Shown here one piece after another: positions 26,343-34,538 of a DNA stretch of 64,000 nucleotides. The stretch is from Mesorhizobium sp. GTDB taxonomy: Bacteria; Pseudomonadota; Alphaproteobacteria; Rhizobiales; Rhizobiaceae. How positions within the stretch are numbered: the first letter of the stretch is position 1; each line of letters starts with the position of its first letter. Where the stretch lies: positions 1 to 64,000 of the forward strand of contig SAPZ01000023.1 in NCBI GenBank assembly GCA_004020875.1, read 5' to 3'. The position numbers were made by a program, and so were the translations under genes. The notes beneath the pieces were generated by a model that saw only the letters and a list, made by a program, of their open reading frames with translations, did not search any database and had not been told where the DNA came from.

Positions 26343-27455
26343 ATGAGCGAACCGACGGACCTGCGCGATCCCCCCGGAACTTCCAGGCGCCGCAAGCCGG
26401 CGGCCAAACCGAAGGGGCGTGTGACCATGACCGACATTGCGCGCGCCGCCGGCTGCTCGCAGGCGACGGTCTCGTTCGTGCTCAACAATTCGCCGGGCAT
26501 CAGGCTCTCGCAGCAGACACGCGACCGGGTGATCGAGGCGGCGCGGGCGCTGGGCTATTCGCCGCCGGTCTTTTCGGCGCTCAGGCCGCCAGTGACGCCG
26601 TTCGAAGGCCTCGACGGCGTCATCGGCTTTGCGGTCGACCAGCTCGCCACCAGCCCCGAGGCAGTGGTCGCCATCGAGGGAGCGCGACAGGCCTCGTGGA
26701 ACGCCGGCAATGTGCTTCTGGTGGCGCAGACCATGGGCGACGCAGTGATGGAGCCCCGCGCGATTTCAGCACTGACGCGGCGCGGCATCTCGGCGCTGAT
26801 CTACATGACCATCTTCACGCGCGAGATCACGGCGCCGGATTTCCTCTACAGCCTCGACATCCCGGTCATCCTGCTCAACTGCTACACCGCCGATTATGCC
26901 TTCCCGGCCGTGGTTCCCTCCGAGATCGCCGGCGGCCAGAGCGCGACAAGGCACCTGATCGCCCATGGGCATCGCCGCATCGCCACCATCACTGGCGAGC
27001 CGTGGATGCAGGCCGCGCAGGACCGGCTCAAGGGCTATCGCCGGGCGCTCGCGACAGCGGACATCCCCTTTGACCCGGAGCTGGTGGTCGAGGGCGACTG
27101 GTCGGCCAGCGCCGGCTATGCCGCGACGGTGAAGCTGCTCGGGCTCAAGGAGCGTCCCAACGCCATCTTCTGCCAGAACGACCGCACCGCCATTGGCTGC
27201 TACGAGGCGCTCAAGGAAGCCGGCCTGCATATCCCGCAGGACATCTCCGTGGTTGGCTATGACGACGAGGAGATCGCCCGCCACCTTTTCCCGCCGCTGA
27301 CCACATTGATCCTGCCGCATCTGGCGATGGGCCAATGGGCGATCGAGCAGCTCGAAACGCCGCCGACGCCCGGCCGCGGCCGCTATCCGATCACCAAGCT
27401 CGAGTGCCCGCTGGTGGAGCGGGAGAGCGTGGCGGACGTGAAGTCACCTACATAA
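26343..27455 (+). CDS. LacI-family transcriptional regulator
   Basis: The 370-aa product has a basic 27-residue N-terminal extension and then a LacI helix-turn-helix (TMTDIARAAGCSQATVSFVLNN, about residues 28-50). A periplasmic-binding-protein-like effector domain follows (about 85-360, with GYDDEEIARHLFPPLTT near 305). It is divergent from the RbsBAC-like transporter, its most likely target. The extension before the helix-turn-helix is longer than usual; a later start at the ATG at 26427 would leave the DNA-binding helices intact. Confidence 0.88.
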   Translation: MSEPTDLRDPPGTSRRRKPAAKPKGRVTMTDIARAAGCSQATVSFVLNNSPGIRLSQQTRDRVIEAARALGYSPPVFSALRPPVTPFEGLDGVIGFAVDQLATSPEAVVAIEGARQASWNAGNVLLVAQTMGDAVMEPRAISALTRRGISALIYMTIFTREITAPDFLYSLDIPVILLNCYTADYAFPAVVPSEIAGGQSATRHLIAHGHRRIATITGEPWMQAAQDRLKGYRRALATADIPFDPELVVEGDWSASAGYAATVKLLGLKERPNAIFCQNDRTAIGCYEALKEAGLHIPQDISVVGYDDEEIARHLFPPLTTLILPHLAMGQWAIEQLETPPTPGRGRYPITKLECPLVERESVADVKSPT

Positions 27456-27560
27456 AGCGCCGGCGCGTTCGGCTACCTTTGCTGCCGATGTTGCAGATTG
27501 CCGGTGCCTTGGCAGCAATTCCGCCGTCGTTTAGCTTGGACTCATAAATGGGAGGCTCAG

Positions 27561-28361
27561 ATGACGTCCACCTTCACTGTCCATGCAGCATCCGGTTATG
27601 AGCAACTGATGGGGCGCTGGAGCCGCAGGCTGGCGCCCAAGTTCATCGAGTTCGCGGGGTTGGCCGGCGGCGAGACAATCCTCGATGTCGGCTGCGGCAC
27701 CGGGAGCCTGACATTCGAGCTGGCAAAATCCGCCGATCTTGCCGAGATCCAGGCCATCGATTTTTCCCCGGTCTTCGTCGCGGCGGCGAAGGAGAAAAAC
27801 ACCGATCCGCGCGTCACCATCAACCAGGCCGATGCCACCGCCTTGCCATTCTCAGACAACGCGTTCGACCGCGCGCTGGCGCTGCTGGTGCTGCATTTCG
27901 TGCCGGAGGCCGGCAAGGCGGTGGCCGAGATGCGCCGCGTGGCGCGACCGGGCGGCATAGTCGCAGCAGTGGTCTGGGACCACTATGGCGGCATGACCGG
28001 CATGCGCATGATGATCGACACGATTGCCGCGGTCAGCGAAAGCGGACGACAGATGCGCAGCCGCTACTGCTTCCAGCCGATGATGCAGCCGGGCGAGATG
28101 AAGCGGACCTTTGTCGAGCAGGGTCTCGCCGACGTCACGGAAGCGGAGCTGATGATCCGGATGGACTACTCGGATTTCGACGACCTTTGGGCGCCGATCC
28201 GCGCCGGAGAAGGCCCGCTCGGCAAATACGTGACCACGCTGGACGCAGCCGAGCGCGAGCGCGTCGAGGCCGCCGTCCGCGATGCCTATCAGGCAGGCCG
28301 GCCCGACGGTCCGCGATCCTTCGCCAATGTAGCCTGGGCCTGCCGCGGCATCGTGCCCTGA
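27561..28361 (+). CDS. Class I SAM-dependent methyltransferase
   Basis: The 266-aa product has SAM-binding motif I LDVGCGTG (residues 41-48), an acidic residue after strand 2 in AIDFSP near 66 and DATALPFSDNAFD near 90, the Methyltransf_11 pattern. The start at 27561 follows GGGAGG by 5 nt; longer upstream frames are rejected. It stands alone between the LacI-type gene and a convergent WYL regulator. The substrate is unknown; UbiE/COQ5-like small-molecule methyltransferases are the nearest look. Confidence 0.85.
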   Translation: MTSTFTVHAASGYEQLMGRWSRRLAPKFIEFAGLAGGETILDVGCGTGSLTFELAKSADLAEIQAIDFSPVFVAAAKEKNTDPRVTINQADATALPFSDNAFDRALALLVLHFVPEAGKAVAEMRRVARPGGIVAAVVWDHYGGMTGMRMMIDTIAAVSESGRQMRSRYCFQPMMQPGEMKRTFVEQGLADVTEAELMIRMDYSDFDDLWAPIRAGEGPLGKYVTTLDAAERERVEAAVRDAYQAGRPDGPRSFANVAWACRGIVP

Positions 28362-28402
28362 CATCCATATAGAGGTGCGGCGCACGGCACCGCGGTGACG
28401 CA

Positions 28403-29104
28403 TCAGTTGCCGGCGGCCGCGGTATCGATCTCCCAGCCGTCGACCCAGACCTGCCGCAGCCGGTCGCCTTCGCCCTTGAACCACAGGTTCGTTGGCCGGC
28501 AGTCCTCGATGCGGTCGCTGCGGAAATTGCGGATGGCCTGGCGCAATTCGCACCAGGCGACGATATTGGCGGTCTCGGCATAATAGATCAGCGCGACCGG
28601 GCGGATGATGCGATCGGTCGCGCGTCCCGCCTCGTCGCGATAGGCGAGGCCGAGTTTCTCCTCGTCGCGGATGGCGCGGCGGACCAGCGCGAGATCGACG
28701 GCGGGCGCGGAAGGCGCGGCAAATCCCCAGGCGTGAAGGGCGTTGGCGTCCAGCGTCTGCCGCAAAGGCGGGGGCACGGTGCCGGCGATCTTGGCGCCGA
28801 CGCGTTTTGCGGCCTGCTTCAGCTCGTCGTCGCCCGTGCGTTCGAGCAGCGCCAGTGACAGCACGATCGCTTCCATCTCCTCGATGGAGAACATCAGCGG
28901 CGGCAGGTCGAAGCCGGGGCGCAATATGTAGCCGATCCCGCGCCCGCCCTCGATCGGCACGCGCATCGCCTGCAACGCGGCGATGTCGCGATAGACTGAG
29001 CGCACGGTCACCTCCATTTGCCCGGCCATTGCAGCCGCGGTCACCGGCTTCCTGGCCAGACGCAGGATCTGGATAATCTCGAACAGGCGCGAGGCCTTGC
29101 GCAT
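28403..29104 (-). CDS. YafY-type regulator with HTH and WYL domains
   Basis: The 233-aa product has an N-terminal HTH_11 domain (FEIIQILRLARKPVTAAAMA near residue 8, TVRSVYRDIAALQA near 33) and a C-terminal WYL domain (LGLAYRDEAGRATDRIIRPVAL near 152). YafY-like proteins are mostly repressors that respond to small ligands. It is divergent from the LysE-type exporter with a 126-bp gap that holds a clear inverted repeat, so control of that exporter is the simplest reading. Confidence 0.87.
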   Translation of the reverse strand: MRKASRLFEIIQILRLARKPVTAAAMAGQMEVTVRSVYRDIAALQAMRVPIEGGRGIGYILRPGFDLPPLMFSIEEMEAIVLSLALLERTGDDELKQAAKRVGAKIAGTVPPPLRQTLDANALHAWGFAAPSAPAVDLALVRRAIRDEEKLGLAYRDEAGRATDRIIRPVALIYYAETANIVAWCELRQAIRNFRSDRIEDCRPTNLWFKGEGDRLRQVWVDGWEIDTAAAGN

Positions 29105-29124
29105 TTTTCGACCCTACCGAGACG

Positions 29125-29148
29125 CAACTGACACATCCTCGTCAGTTG
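29125..29148. promoter_or_regulatory. Operator-like inverted repeat between yafY-type and lysE-type genes
   Basis: CAACTGAC (29125-29132) and GTCAGTTG (29141-29148) are exact inverted copies spaced by 8 nt. A third CAACTGAC lies at 29223-29230, touching the LysE-type ATG at 29231. The site is 20 bp from the regulator start. The layout suggests an autoregulated WYL repressor that also controls the exporter; binding is inferred. Confidence 0.5.
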
Positions 29149-29230
29149 GCATGACCTATAGGGCCGCCTACCCGCTTGAAAATCAATAGGTTCCTTTGCA
29201 CTCAAGCGAACGAGGCGACAGGCAACTGAC

Positions 29231-29866
29231 ATGAACTACACCGAAAATCTCTGGCTGTTCTTCGTGCTTCTGTTCGGCATCATCGCCGTTCCGGGCATGG
29301 ACATGCTGTTCGTGCTGGCCAATGCGCTCACCGGCGGCAGCAATCGAGGCTTGGCCGCCACCGCCGGCATCATGCTCGGCGGCGCGGTGCACACGCTGAA
29401 CGGCGCGATCGGCGTCGGGCTGCTCATGCATTTCGTGCCGGTGCTGTTCACGCCGCTGCTTATCGCCGGCGCCGTCTACATGGCCTATATCGGCGTCTCC
29501 CTAATGCGCAGCTCGATCACCGTCGGCGATGACGGGCCCACGGGGAGCCGTTCGGCCTGGAAGGCGTTTCGCCAGGGCCTGGTCACCTGCCTGATCAATC
29601 CGAAGGCCTATCTCTTCATCCTCGCCGTCTATCCGCAATTCCTGAAGCCGGCTTACGGCCCGATCTGGATGCAGGCGACGATCATGGGATTGCTGACGGT
29701 CGCCACGCAGGCGGCGATCTATGGCGGGCTCGCCGTCACAGCCGGCCGCAGCCGGGGGCTGCTGGTCGACAATCCACGCGCGACCATCCTGGCCGGGCGA
29801 AGCGCCGGGCTGCTGCTGTTTGCCGTTTCGGTATTCACGGCCTGGGAAGGGTTGAGGGCGGCGTGA
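29231..29866 (+). CDS. LysE-family translocator
   Basis: The 211-aa inner-membrane protein has about six hydrophobic segments and family features: PGMDMLFVLANALTGGSNRG near residue 20 and LVTCLINPKAYLFILAVYPQF near 116. LysE/RhtB proteins export amino acids or their derivatives. It sits divergent from a WYL regulator and converges on aroG. The exported compound cannot be inferred. Confidence 0.92.
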   Translation: MNYTENLWLFFVLLFGIIAVPGMDMLFVLANALTGGSNRGLAATAGIMLGGAVHTLNGAIGVGLLMHFVPVLFTPLLIAGAVYMAYIGVSLMRSSITVGDDGPTGSRSAWKAFRQGLVTCLINPKAYLFILAVYPQFLKPAYGPIWMQATIMGLLTVATQAAIYGGLAVTAGRSRGLLVDNPRATILAGRSAGLLLFAVSVFTAWEGLRAA

Positions 29867-29885
29867 CCGCCGCCCCCCATTCGGC

Positions 29886-30977
29886 TTATGCCGCGCCCTG
29901 ACGGCTGGCGAACATCTCGCGCTTCGCCGACCGGCGCCATTCGACGGCGCCGGCGAGGCCGTGCAGCACGGTCTCCGTGGTCGCCCAGTCGATGCAGCCA
30001 TCGGTGATGCTCTGGCCGTAGACGAGCGGCTTGCCGGGCGAAACGTCTTGGCGGCCGGCGACGAGATTGCTCTCGATCATGACGCCGATGATGCGCTCGT
30101 CACCCGCTGCGACCTGGCCCGCCACATCATGCGCGACCTTGGGCTGGTTCTCCGGCTTCTTGGCGCTGTTGGCGTGGCTGACATCGATCATCAGGCGCGG
30201 CGCGACACCGATGTGGCCAAGCTCGGCGGCGGCGGCATCGACGCTCGCCGCATCGTAGTTGGGCTGGATGCCGCCGCGCAGAATGACATGGCAGTCCTCA
30301 TTGCCCGTGGTCGCCGCGATCGCGCTGCGGCCGCCCTTGGTCACTGCCATGAAATGGTGCGGCTGTGCTGCCGACTTCACCGCTTCGCCGGCAATCCTGA
30401 GATTGCCGTCGGTGCCGTTCTTGAAGCCGACCGGGCAGGAAAGACCCGAAGCCAGCTCGCGATGGATCTGGCTTTCGGTCGTTCGCGCGCCGATGGCGCC
30501 CCAAGCGACGAGGTCGGCGATATATTGCGGGATGGTCATGTCGAGGAACTCAGTCGCCGCCGGAAGGCCGAGATTGTTGACGGCCGACAGCACGTTGCGG
30601 GCCATGCGCAAGCCCTTCTCGATGTTGAAGCTGCCGTCGAGATCGGGATCGTTGATCAGCCCCTTCCAGCCGACCGTTGTGCGCGGCTTCTCAAAATAGA
30701 CTCGCATGACGATCTCGAGCCGGTCGGCAAGGGTCTCGCGCAGCGCCGCCAGACGGCTGGCGTAGTCCACGGCGGCGACCGGATCGTGGATGGAACAAGG
30801 GCCGACGATGACAAGCAGTCGATCGTCGGCCCCGGTCAGGATGGAATGAATGGCGTTGCGCGAGGAGGCAACGGTGCGCGTCGCGGTGAGCGAGCGCGGT
30901 ATCTCGCGCATCACCTCGTCGGGCGTGCTCAAGGCTCTGATTTCGGTGACCCGAAGGTCGTCTGTGGTGGTCAACAC
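29886..30977 (-). CDS. aroG: Class I 3-deoxy-7-phosphoheptulonate (DAHP) synthase
   Basis: The 363-aa enzyme condenses PEP and erythrose-4-phosphate in the first step of aromatic amino-acid synthesis. Class I (AroFGH) traits are LLVIVGPCSIHDPVA near residue 67, RVYFEKPRTTVGWKGLINDP near 103 and GARTTESQIHRELASGLSC near 168. The start is placed at GTG 30977, 9 nt after AGGAG; the frame stays open to 31019, but that part contains the leader terminator's downstream side. The 5' leader looks like a transcription attenuator that reads Phe/Trp/Tyr-tRNA charging. The gene is monocistronic and converges on the LysE-type gene. Confidence 0.93.
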   Translation of the reverse strand: MLTTTDDLRVTEIRALSTPDEVMREIPRSLTATRTVASSRNAIHSILTGADDRLLVIVGPCSIHDPVAAVDYASRLAALRETLADRLEIVMRVYFEKPRTTVGWKGLINDPDLDGSFNIEKGLRMARNVLSAVNNLGLPAATEFLDMTIPQYIADLVAWGAIGARTTESQIHRELASGLSCPVGFKNGTDGNLRIAGEAVKSAAQPHHFMAVTKGGRSAIAATTGNEDCHVILRGGIQPNYDAASVDAAAAELGHIGVAPRLMIDVSHANSAKKPENQPKVAHDVAGQVAAGDERIIGVMIESNLVAGRQDVSPGKPLVYGQSITDGCIDWATTETVLHGLAGAVEWRRSAKREMFASRQGAA

Positions 30978-31017
30978 GGCTTTCTGCTCCTGGTTTAGGA
31001 GACCTGCCGGCTGAAAC

Positions 31018-31043
31018 AAAAAAGCCGCCAGGTCTGGCGGCTT
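31018..31043 (-). terminator. Intrinsic terminator in the aroG leader (attenuator)
   Basis: On the minus strand a 9-10 bp GC-rich stem (AAGCCGCCAG with CTGGCGGCTT) runs into TTTTTT, 41 nt before the aroG GTG. It lies between the leader-peptide stop and the gene, so it can only act as a conditional terminator. Its 5' arm GCCGCCAG (31034-31041) can pair instead with CTGGCGGC in the leader-peptide frame (31090-31097), giving an 8-bp antiterminator. Confidence 0.82.
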
Positions 31044-31067
31044 GTCGGATTTTGATCTGGAAATTTT

Positions 31068-31145
31068 TCAGATCGAGCGCAATCCTCCCGCCGCCAGCGA
31101 GCTACCGTAGCTAAAGTACCAAAACGAGGCGGTCAGGTGGATCAT
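31068..31145 (-). CDS. Aromatic leader peptide of the aroG attenuator, 25 aa
   Basis: An ATG-initiated 25-codon frame ends at TGA 31070-31068. Residues 8-13 read F-W-Y-F-S-Y, five aromatic codons of six, covering all three end products of the pathway fed by AroG. The antiterminator arm CTGGCGGC overlaps codons 17-19, just after the aromatic run, as needed for ribosome-stalling control. No ribosome-binding site precedes the ATG; the upstream promoter would start the transcript at the A of the ATG, so translation is probably leaderless, as I recall for rhizobial trpL. It is too short for ordinary gene callers. Confidence 0.82.
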   Translation of the reverse strand: MIHLTASFWYFSYGSSLAAGGLRSI

Positions 31146-31151
31146 GCGGCT

Positions 31152-31180
31152 CATATAGTCGATGCGAGGGCGGTTGTCAC
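31152..31180 (-). promoter_or_regulatory. Sigma70-like promoter of the aroG leader
   Basis: On the minus strand GTGACA (31180-31175) and TATATG (31157-31152) are separated by 17 nt. The expected +1 is at 31145, the first base of the leader-peptide ATG. The -10 fits TATAAT at four of six bases and the -35 fits TTGACA at five of six. Confidence 0.6.
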
Positions 31181-31205
31181 GTGCCTCTTAAGGGTGCGCA
31201 TTGTC

Positions 31206-31445
31206 TCAGCTTGCAATGTGCTCGTAGCCTTGGGGAAACCAGATGCCACGCCGAAGCCAGTTCGCCCCACCCAAATTGGGCAGCACGTGATTCTGATCGA
31301 GATCGTTCATATCCTTGATGATCTCGATGCTGACCGCTTTTTGGGATGGGAAGGCAAGCGCGACGAGTTGCAGCGCGTCGCCTTCCGACCGTGCAGTGAC
31401 GCCAACACCAAGATGACCGCCTATCGTGATCCAGTACGGGTGCAA
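31206..31445 (-). CDS. Small hypothetical protein, 79 aa
   Basis: The product is a 79-aa soluble-looking protein without a signal or membrane segment. The start is a TTG at 31445 preceded by an excellent TAGGAGGAGA ribosome-binding site 8 nt away, which argues for a real gene. The sequence has ordinary amino-acid composition (GGHLGVGVTARSEGDALQLV near residue 9). I do not recognise a domain. It lies just upstream of the aroG leader promoter on the same strand and downstream of an SDR gene. The function is unknown. Confidence 0.6.
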   Translation of the reverse strand: MHPYWITIGGHLGVGVTARSEGDALQLVALAFPSQKAVSIEIIKDMNDLDQNHVLPNLGGANWLRRGIWFPQGYEHIAS

Positions 31446-31530
31446 GGCGCTCTCCTCCTATTGGCGCGCCCTGCTTATAGCAAAAGATGGGCCCGGAGGC
31501 GTGGGACAAAAAGCGCTCCGAGACCGGCCC

Positions 31531-32325
31531 TTACTCGCCAATCACGCCGGCAATGTTCTGGTCGTAGTCGACCAGTGAGCCGGTCATGACGCCGGCCTGC
31601 GGGCTCAGCATGTAGCTGATCAGCCGGGCGAGTTGGGCCGGCTTCACCAGTTGGCCCATCGGCTGCGCGGCCTCTGCCTTTTCCAGCCAGTCATCCGACG
31701 CTCCGTGCCATTTCTTCTGCACGATCGCCTCCCCCTCGGTGTCCATCCAGCCCGGCAGCACGGCGTTGCAGCGGATGCGGTTCTTCCGGTAGGCGCTGGC
31801 GACATTCTTGGTGAGCGTCATCAGCGCGCCCTTGCTGGTCGAATAGGGCGTCAGGAAGGACTGGCCGGCATGCGCCGACATCGACAGCACGTTGACGATC
31901 GAGCCCGGCGCCTTGCGTTCCAGGAGATGCGCGACAAGGCCCTGCATCAGGAAGAAGGGGCCGCGCACATTGGTGTCGAATATCTGGTCGAACAGCTCCT
32001 CGGTGGTCTCCACCAACGACCCCCGCGCGGATGTGGCGGCGGCATTGACCAGCCCATTCAACGTGCCGAAATGCTTGATCGCCACCTCGACGGCACGCTT
32101 GCAGTCGGCGACCTTGGCGACATCGGCGCTGATGAAGATGGCGTCGACGCCGTTTTTCTTCAGAGCCGCGACCGCCTTGTCGCCCTTCTCCTGCGAGCGG
32201 CCGATCAGCGCCAGCGCGCGGCAGCCCTCGTCGGCCAAGGCTTCAGCCACGGCGAAGCCAATACCCTGCGCGCCGCCGGTGACGATGGCGCGCGTTTCTG
32301 AATTGCGACCGGCCAAACCGCTCAT
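31531..32325 (-). CDS. Short-chain dehydrogenase/reductase
   Basis: The 264-aa SDR enzyme has the NAD(P) motif TGGAQGIG (residues 16-23), NAA near 104 and catalytic S148/Y161/K165 (YSTSK). It follows the iolG-type gene at 32694 on the same strand, but a 368-bp gap with repeats lies between, so co-transcription is uncertain. A cyclitol or sugar alcohol oxidation is plausible from context. The exact substrate is unknown. Confidence 0.87.
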   Translation of the reverse strand: MSGLAGRNSETRAIVTGGAQGIGFAVAEALADEGCRALALIGRSQEKGDKAVAALKKNGVDAIFISADVAKVADCKRAVEVAIKHFGTLNGLVNAAATSARGSLVETTEELFDQIFDTNVRGPFFLMQGLVAHLLERKAPGSIVNVLSMSAHAGQSFLTPYSTSKGALMTLTKNVASAYRKNRIRCNAVLPGWMDTEGEAIVQKKWHGASDDWLEKAEAAQPMGQLVKPAQLARLISYMLSPQAGVMTGSLVDYDQNIAGVIGE

Positions 32326-32437
32326 CGCTGTGCTCCTGTGTCTTTGACTACCAATGGAATTTCGAGATTCATTGACGTTACGATCGGTTTCTTGGCGCCG
32401 TGTCGCGTTGATAACTTGGTCGAAGAGCCCTCGACTT

Positions 32438-32497
32438 CGTCATTCTAGGACGAAGCAGGAGCCTAGCTCCGTCGCGAAGACCCTAGGATTCCGTGAC
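32438..32497. repeat. Intergenic repeat, copy A
   Basis: About 60 bp with CTAGG and CCTAGG ends and an AAGCAGGAGC core. It is an inverted, diverged copy of the segment at 32557-32617. Together they fill most of the 368-bp gap between the SDR and iolG-type genes. The rest of that gap (32326-32437 and 32618-32693) holds nothing that I can support as a gene. Confidence 0.55.
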
Positions 32498-32556
32498 CCC
32501 GGCCGAGGAACGCAGCGGAGCAGCATTCTGGACCGTTAGCATCGCTCAAATGTAAC

Positions 32557-32617
32557 GGCATGGATCCTATGGTCTGCGCCCCGTCGCTTCGCTCCTTGCT
32601 TCGCCATAGGATGACGA
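32557..32617. repeat. Intergenic repeat, copy B (inverted to copy A)
   Basis: GGATCCTATGG ... CCATAGGATG bracket a GCTTCGCTCCTTGC core. The reverse complement aligns along its length with 32438-32497. This family (a ...GGATCC... flank with a GTCGCTTCGCTCC centre) is, from memory, frequent between Mesorhizobium genes. Confidence 0.55.
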
Positions 32618-32693
32618 CATGACGGATGCTCCGGCTAATCCCCAAACCCTGCAGATCGACGACCTGATCGCCCTCAAAACGCTCGCCCTTGAA

Positions 32694-33686
32694 CTAGTCG
32701 ACGCGGACGGTCTTCCCCGTTTTCGCCGACTCCAAAGCCGCGTCCGCGAGCTTCAGCGCGATCAGCCCGTCCTTGCCGCTCGGCGCAGCCTTCTTGCCGG
32801 CAGTCGCCGCAGCGATAAAAGAGGCGATCTCGTTGGCGTAGGCGTCGATGTAGCGGGTCATGAAGAAGTCGTGCAGCGGCGGACGCGTATAGCCCTTATC
32901 GTTGGCAAGCTCGATCGAGACCGGCCGCTGGTTCTCGGCCGCGACCATGCCCTTCGAGCCATGCACCTCTATGCGCTGGTCGTAGCCATAGGTGGCGCGG
33001 CGCGAGTTGGAGATGACGGCCTGCTTGCCGGAGGCGGTCTCGAGGATGACGCTGACCGAATCGAAATCGCCGGCTTCGCCGATCTTCTTGTCGACCAGCA
33101 CCGAAGCGTGGGCACTGACGGCAACGGGCTCCTCGCCGAGCAGGAAGCGGGCCATGTCGAAATCATGGATGGTCATGTCGCGGAAAATGCCGCCGGACCT
33201 GGCGATGTAGTCGAGCGGCGGAGCGCCGGGATCGCGGGACGTGATGGTGACCATCTCGACCGTGCCGATGGCACCGTCGTCGATCGCCTTGCGTACGGCA
33301 GCAAAATGCGGATCGAAGCGGCGGTTGAAGCCGACCATCAGCGTGGCGCCGGTCTTCTCGACCACCGCCAAGCATTTTTCGACGCGCTCGACGGAGAGGT
33401 CGATCGGCTTCTCGCAGAAGATCGCCTTGCCGGCCTTGGCGAAACGCTCGATCAGGTCGGCATGCGTGTCGGTCGGCGTGCAGATGATGACGGCGTCGAT
33501 GTCCTTGGCTTTCTCTATGGCCTCGATCGTGCGGACTTCAGCGCCATAGGCGGAGGCAAGCTCCGTCGCGGCCTTCTCGAAGGCGTCGGCCACGGCGACG
33601 AGTTTTGCCTGCGGATTTGAGCCGACGGCCCGGGCATGCACCTTGCCGATGCGGCCGGCGCCGAGAAGAGCGAAGCGGAGTGTCAT
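32694..33686 (-). CDS. iolG: Inositol 2-dehydrogenase
   Basis: The 330-aa Gfo/Idh/MocA enzyme has GAGRIGKVHA (residues 9-18), FCEKPIDLS near 91, GFNRRFDPHF near 119, TIHDFDMARFLLGEEP near 172 and YGYDQRIEVHG near 236. These are the features of bacterial IolG, which oxidises myo-inositol to 2-keto-myo-inositol. It follows the ABC transporter (36666-33766) at 79 bp on the same strand, fitting uptake followed by first oxidation. The homologue at 5519 is a likely paralogue. Of the two, this one looks nearer to classical IolG. Confidence 0.88.
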   Translation of the reverse strand: MTLRFALLGAGRIGKVHARAVGSNPQAKLVAVADAFEKAATELASAYGAEVRTIEAIEKAKDIDAVIICTPTDTHADLIERFAKAGKAIFCEKPIDLSVERVEKCLAVVEKTGATLMVGFNRRFDPHFAAVRKAIDDGAIGTVEMVTITSRDPGAPPLDYIARSGGIFRDMTIHDFDMARFLLGEEPVAVSAHASVLVDKKIGEAGDFDSVSVILETASGKQAVISNSRRATYGYDQRIEVHGSKGMVAAENQRPVSIELANDKGYTRPPLHDFFMTRYIDAYANEIASFIAAATAGKKAAPSGKDGLIALKLADAALESAKTGKTVRVD

Positions 33687-33765
33687 GGAATGTCCTTCGA
33701 GGTGGGGTTGTACGCATAGCCGCGCCCTTGAGGCGCGGATGATTTGATCCTGTCGTGGCGCGCCG

Positions 33766-34536
33766 TCAGGCAGCCTGCAGCTCCGCCTGTCCGGTCTTGG
33801 CGCCGGTGATATAGGCGACGATGTCGTTGCCGTCGGTGTCCTGCTTGCGCAAATTGGCGACGATCCTGCCGCGCCGGAAGACGACGATGCGGTCGACCAG
33901 GTCGAACACCTGGCGCATGTTGTGGCTAACCAGGATCAGCGGCTCGCCATTCTCCTTCAGCGTGCGGATGATGTTCTCGACCTGCGCCGTCTCCTGCACG
34001 CCGAGCGCGGCGGTCGGCTCGTCCATGATGATCAGCTTGGAGGCGAAGGTCGCCGTCCGGGCGATCGCCACGCACTGGCGCTGGCCGCCCGACATGTGGC
34101 GAATGGTGCTGGAGAGGTTCGGGATCTTCACCGCCGTGCGGACAAGCGCCGCCTCCGTCGCCTTGCGCATCGCCTTGCGGTCGAGGATGGAGAAGGGGCC
34201 GAGGTTGAACAGCACCTTCTCGCGGCCGAGGAAGAGGTTCGACGGCACGTCGAGGTCGTCGGCCAAAGCGAGGTTCTGGAACACGGTCTCGATGCCGGCC
34301 TCGCGCGCCTCGATCGGGCCGGCGAAATTGACCTCCTTGCCGTCGAACCAGATCTTGCCGTCGGTGCGCTGCTCGACGCCGGTGATCTGGCGCACGAAGG
34401 TCGACTTGCCGGCGCCGTTGTCGCCCATGATGGCGACGTGCTCGCCCTTGCGCAGCTCGAAATTCGCCTCCTGCAGCGCATGCACGCCGCCATAGTGCTT
34501 GGTGAGGTTTTCGGTCTTCAGAACGATGTCGGACAT
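33766..34536 (-). CDS. Single-domain sugar ABC transporter ATPase (FrcA-like)
   Basis: The 256-aa ATPase has Walker A GDNGAGKST near residue 38, SGGQRQCVAIART near 143 and Walker B IIMDEPTAALG near 164. Unlike RbsA it has only one ATPase domain, as in the rhizobial FrcBCA fructose system. The ATG at 34536 follows TAGGAGCTTGACC; the frame further upstream is inside the permease gene. It begins 2 bp after the permease stop. Confidence 0.9.
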   Translation of the reverse strand: MSDIVLKTENLTKHYGGVHALQEANFELRKGEHVAIMGDNGAGKSTFVRQITGVEQRTDGKIWFDGKEVNFAGPIEAREAGIETVFQNLALADDLDVPSNLFLGREKVLFNLGPFSILDRKAMRKATEAALVRTAVKIPNLSSTIRHMSGGQRQCVAIARTATFASKLIIMDEPTAALGVQETAQVENIIRTLKENGEPLILVSHNMRQVFDLVDRIVVFRRGRIVANLRKQDTDGNDIVAYITGAKTGQAELQAA

Positions 34537-34538
34537 GG

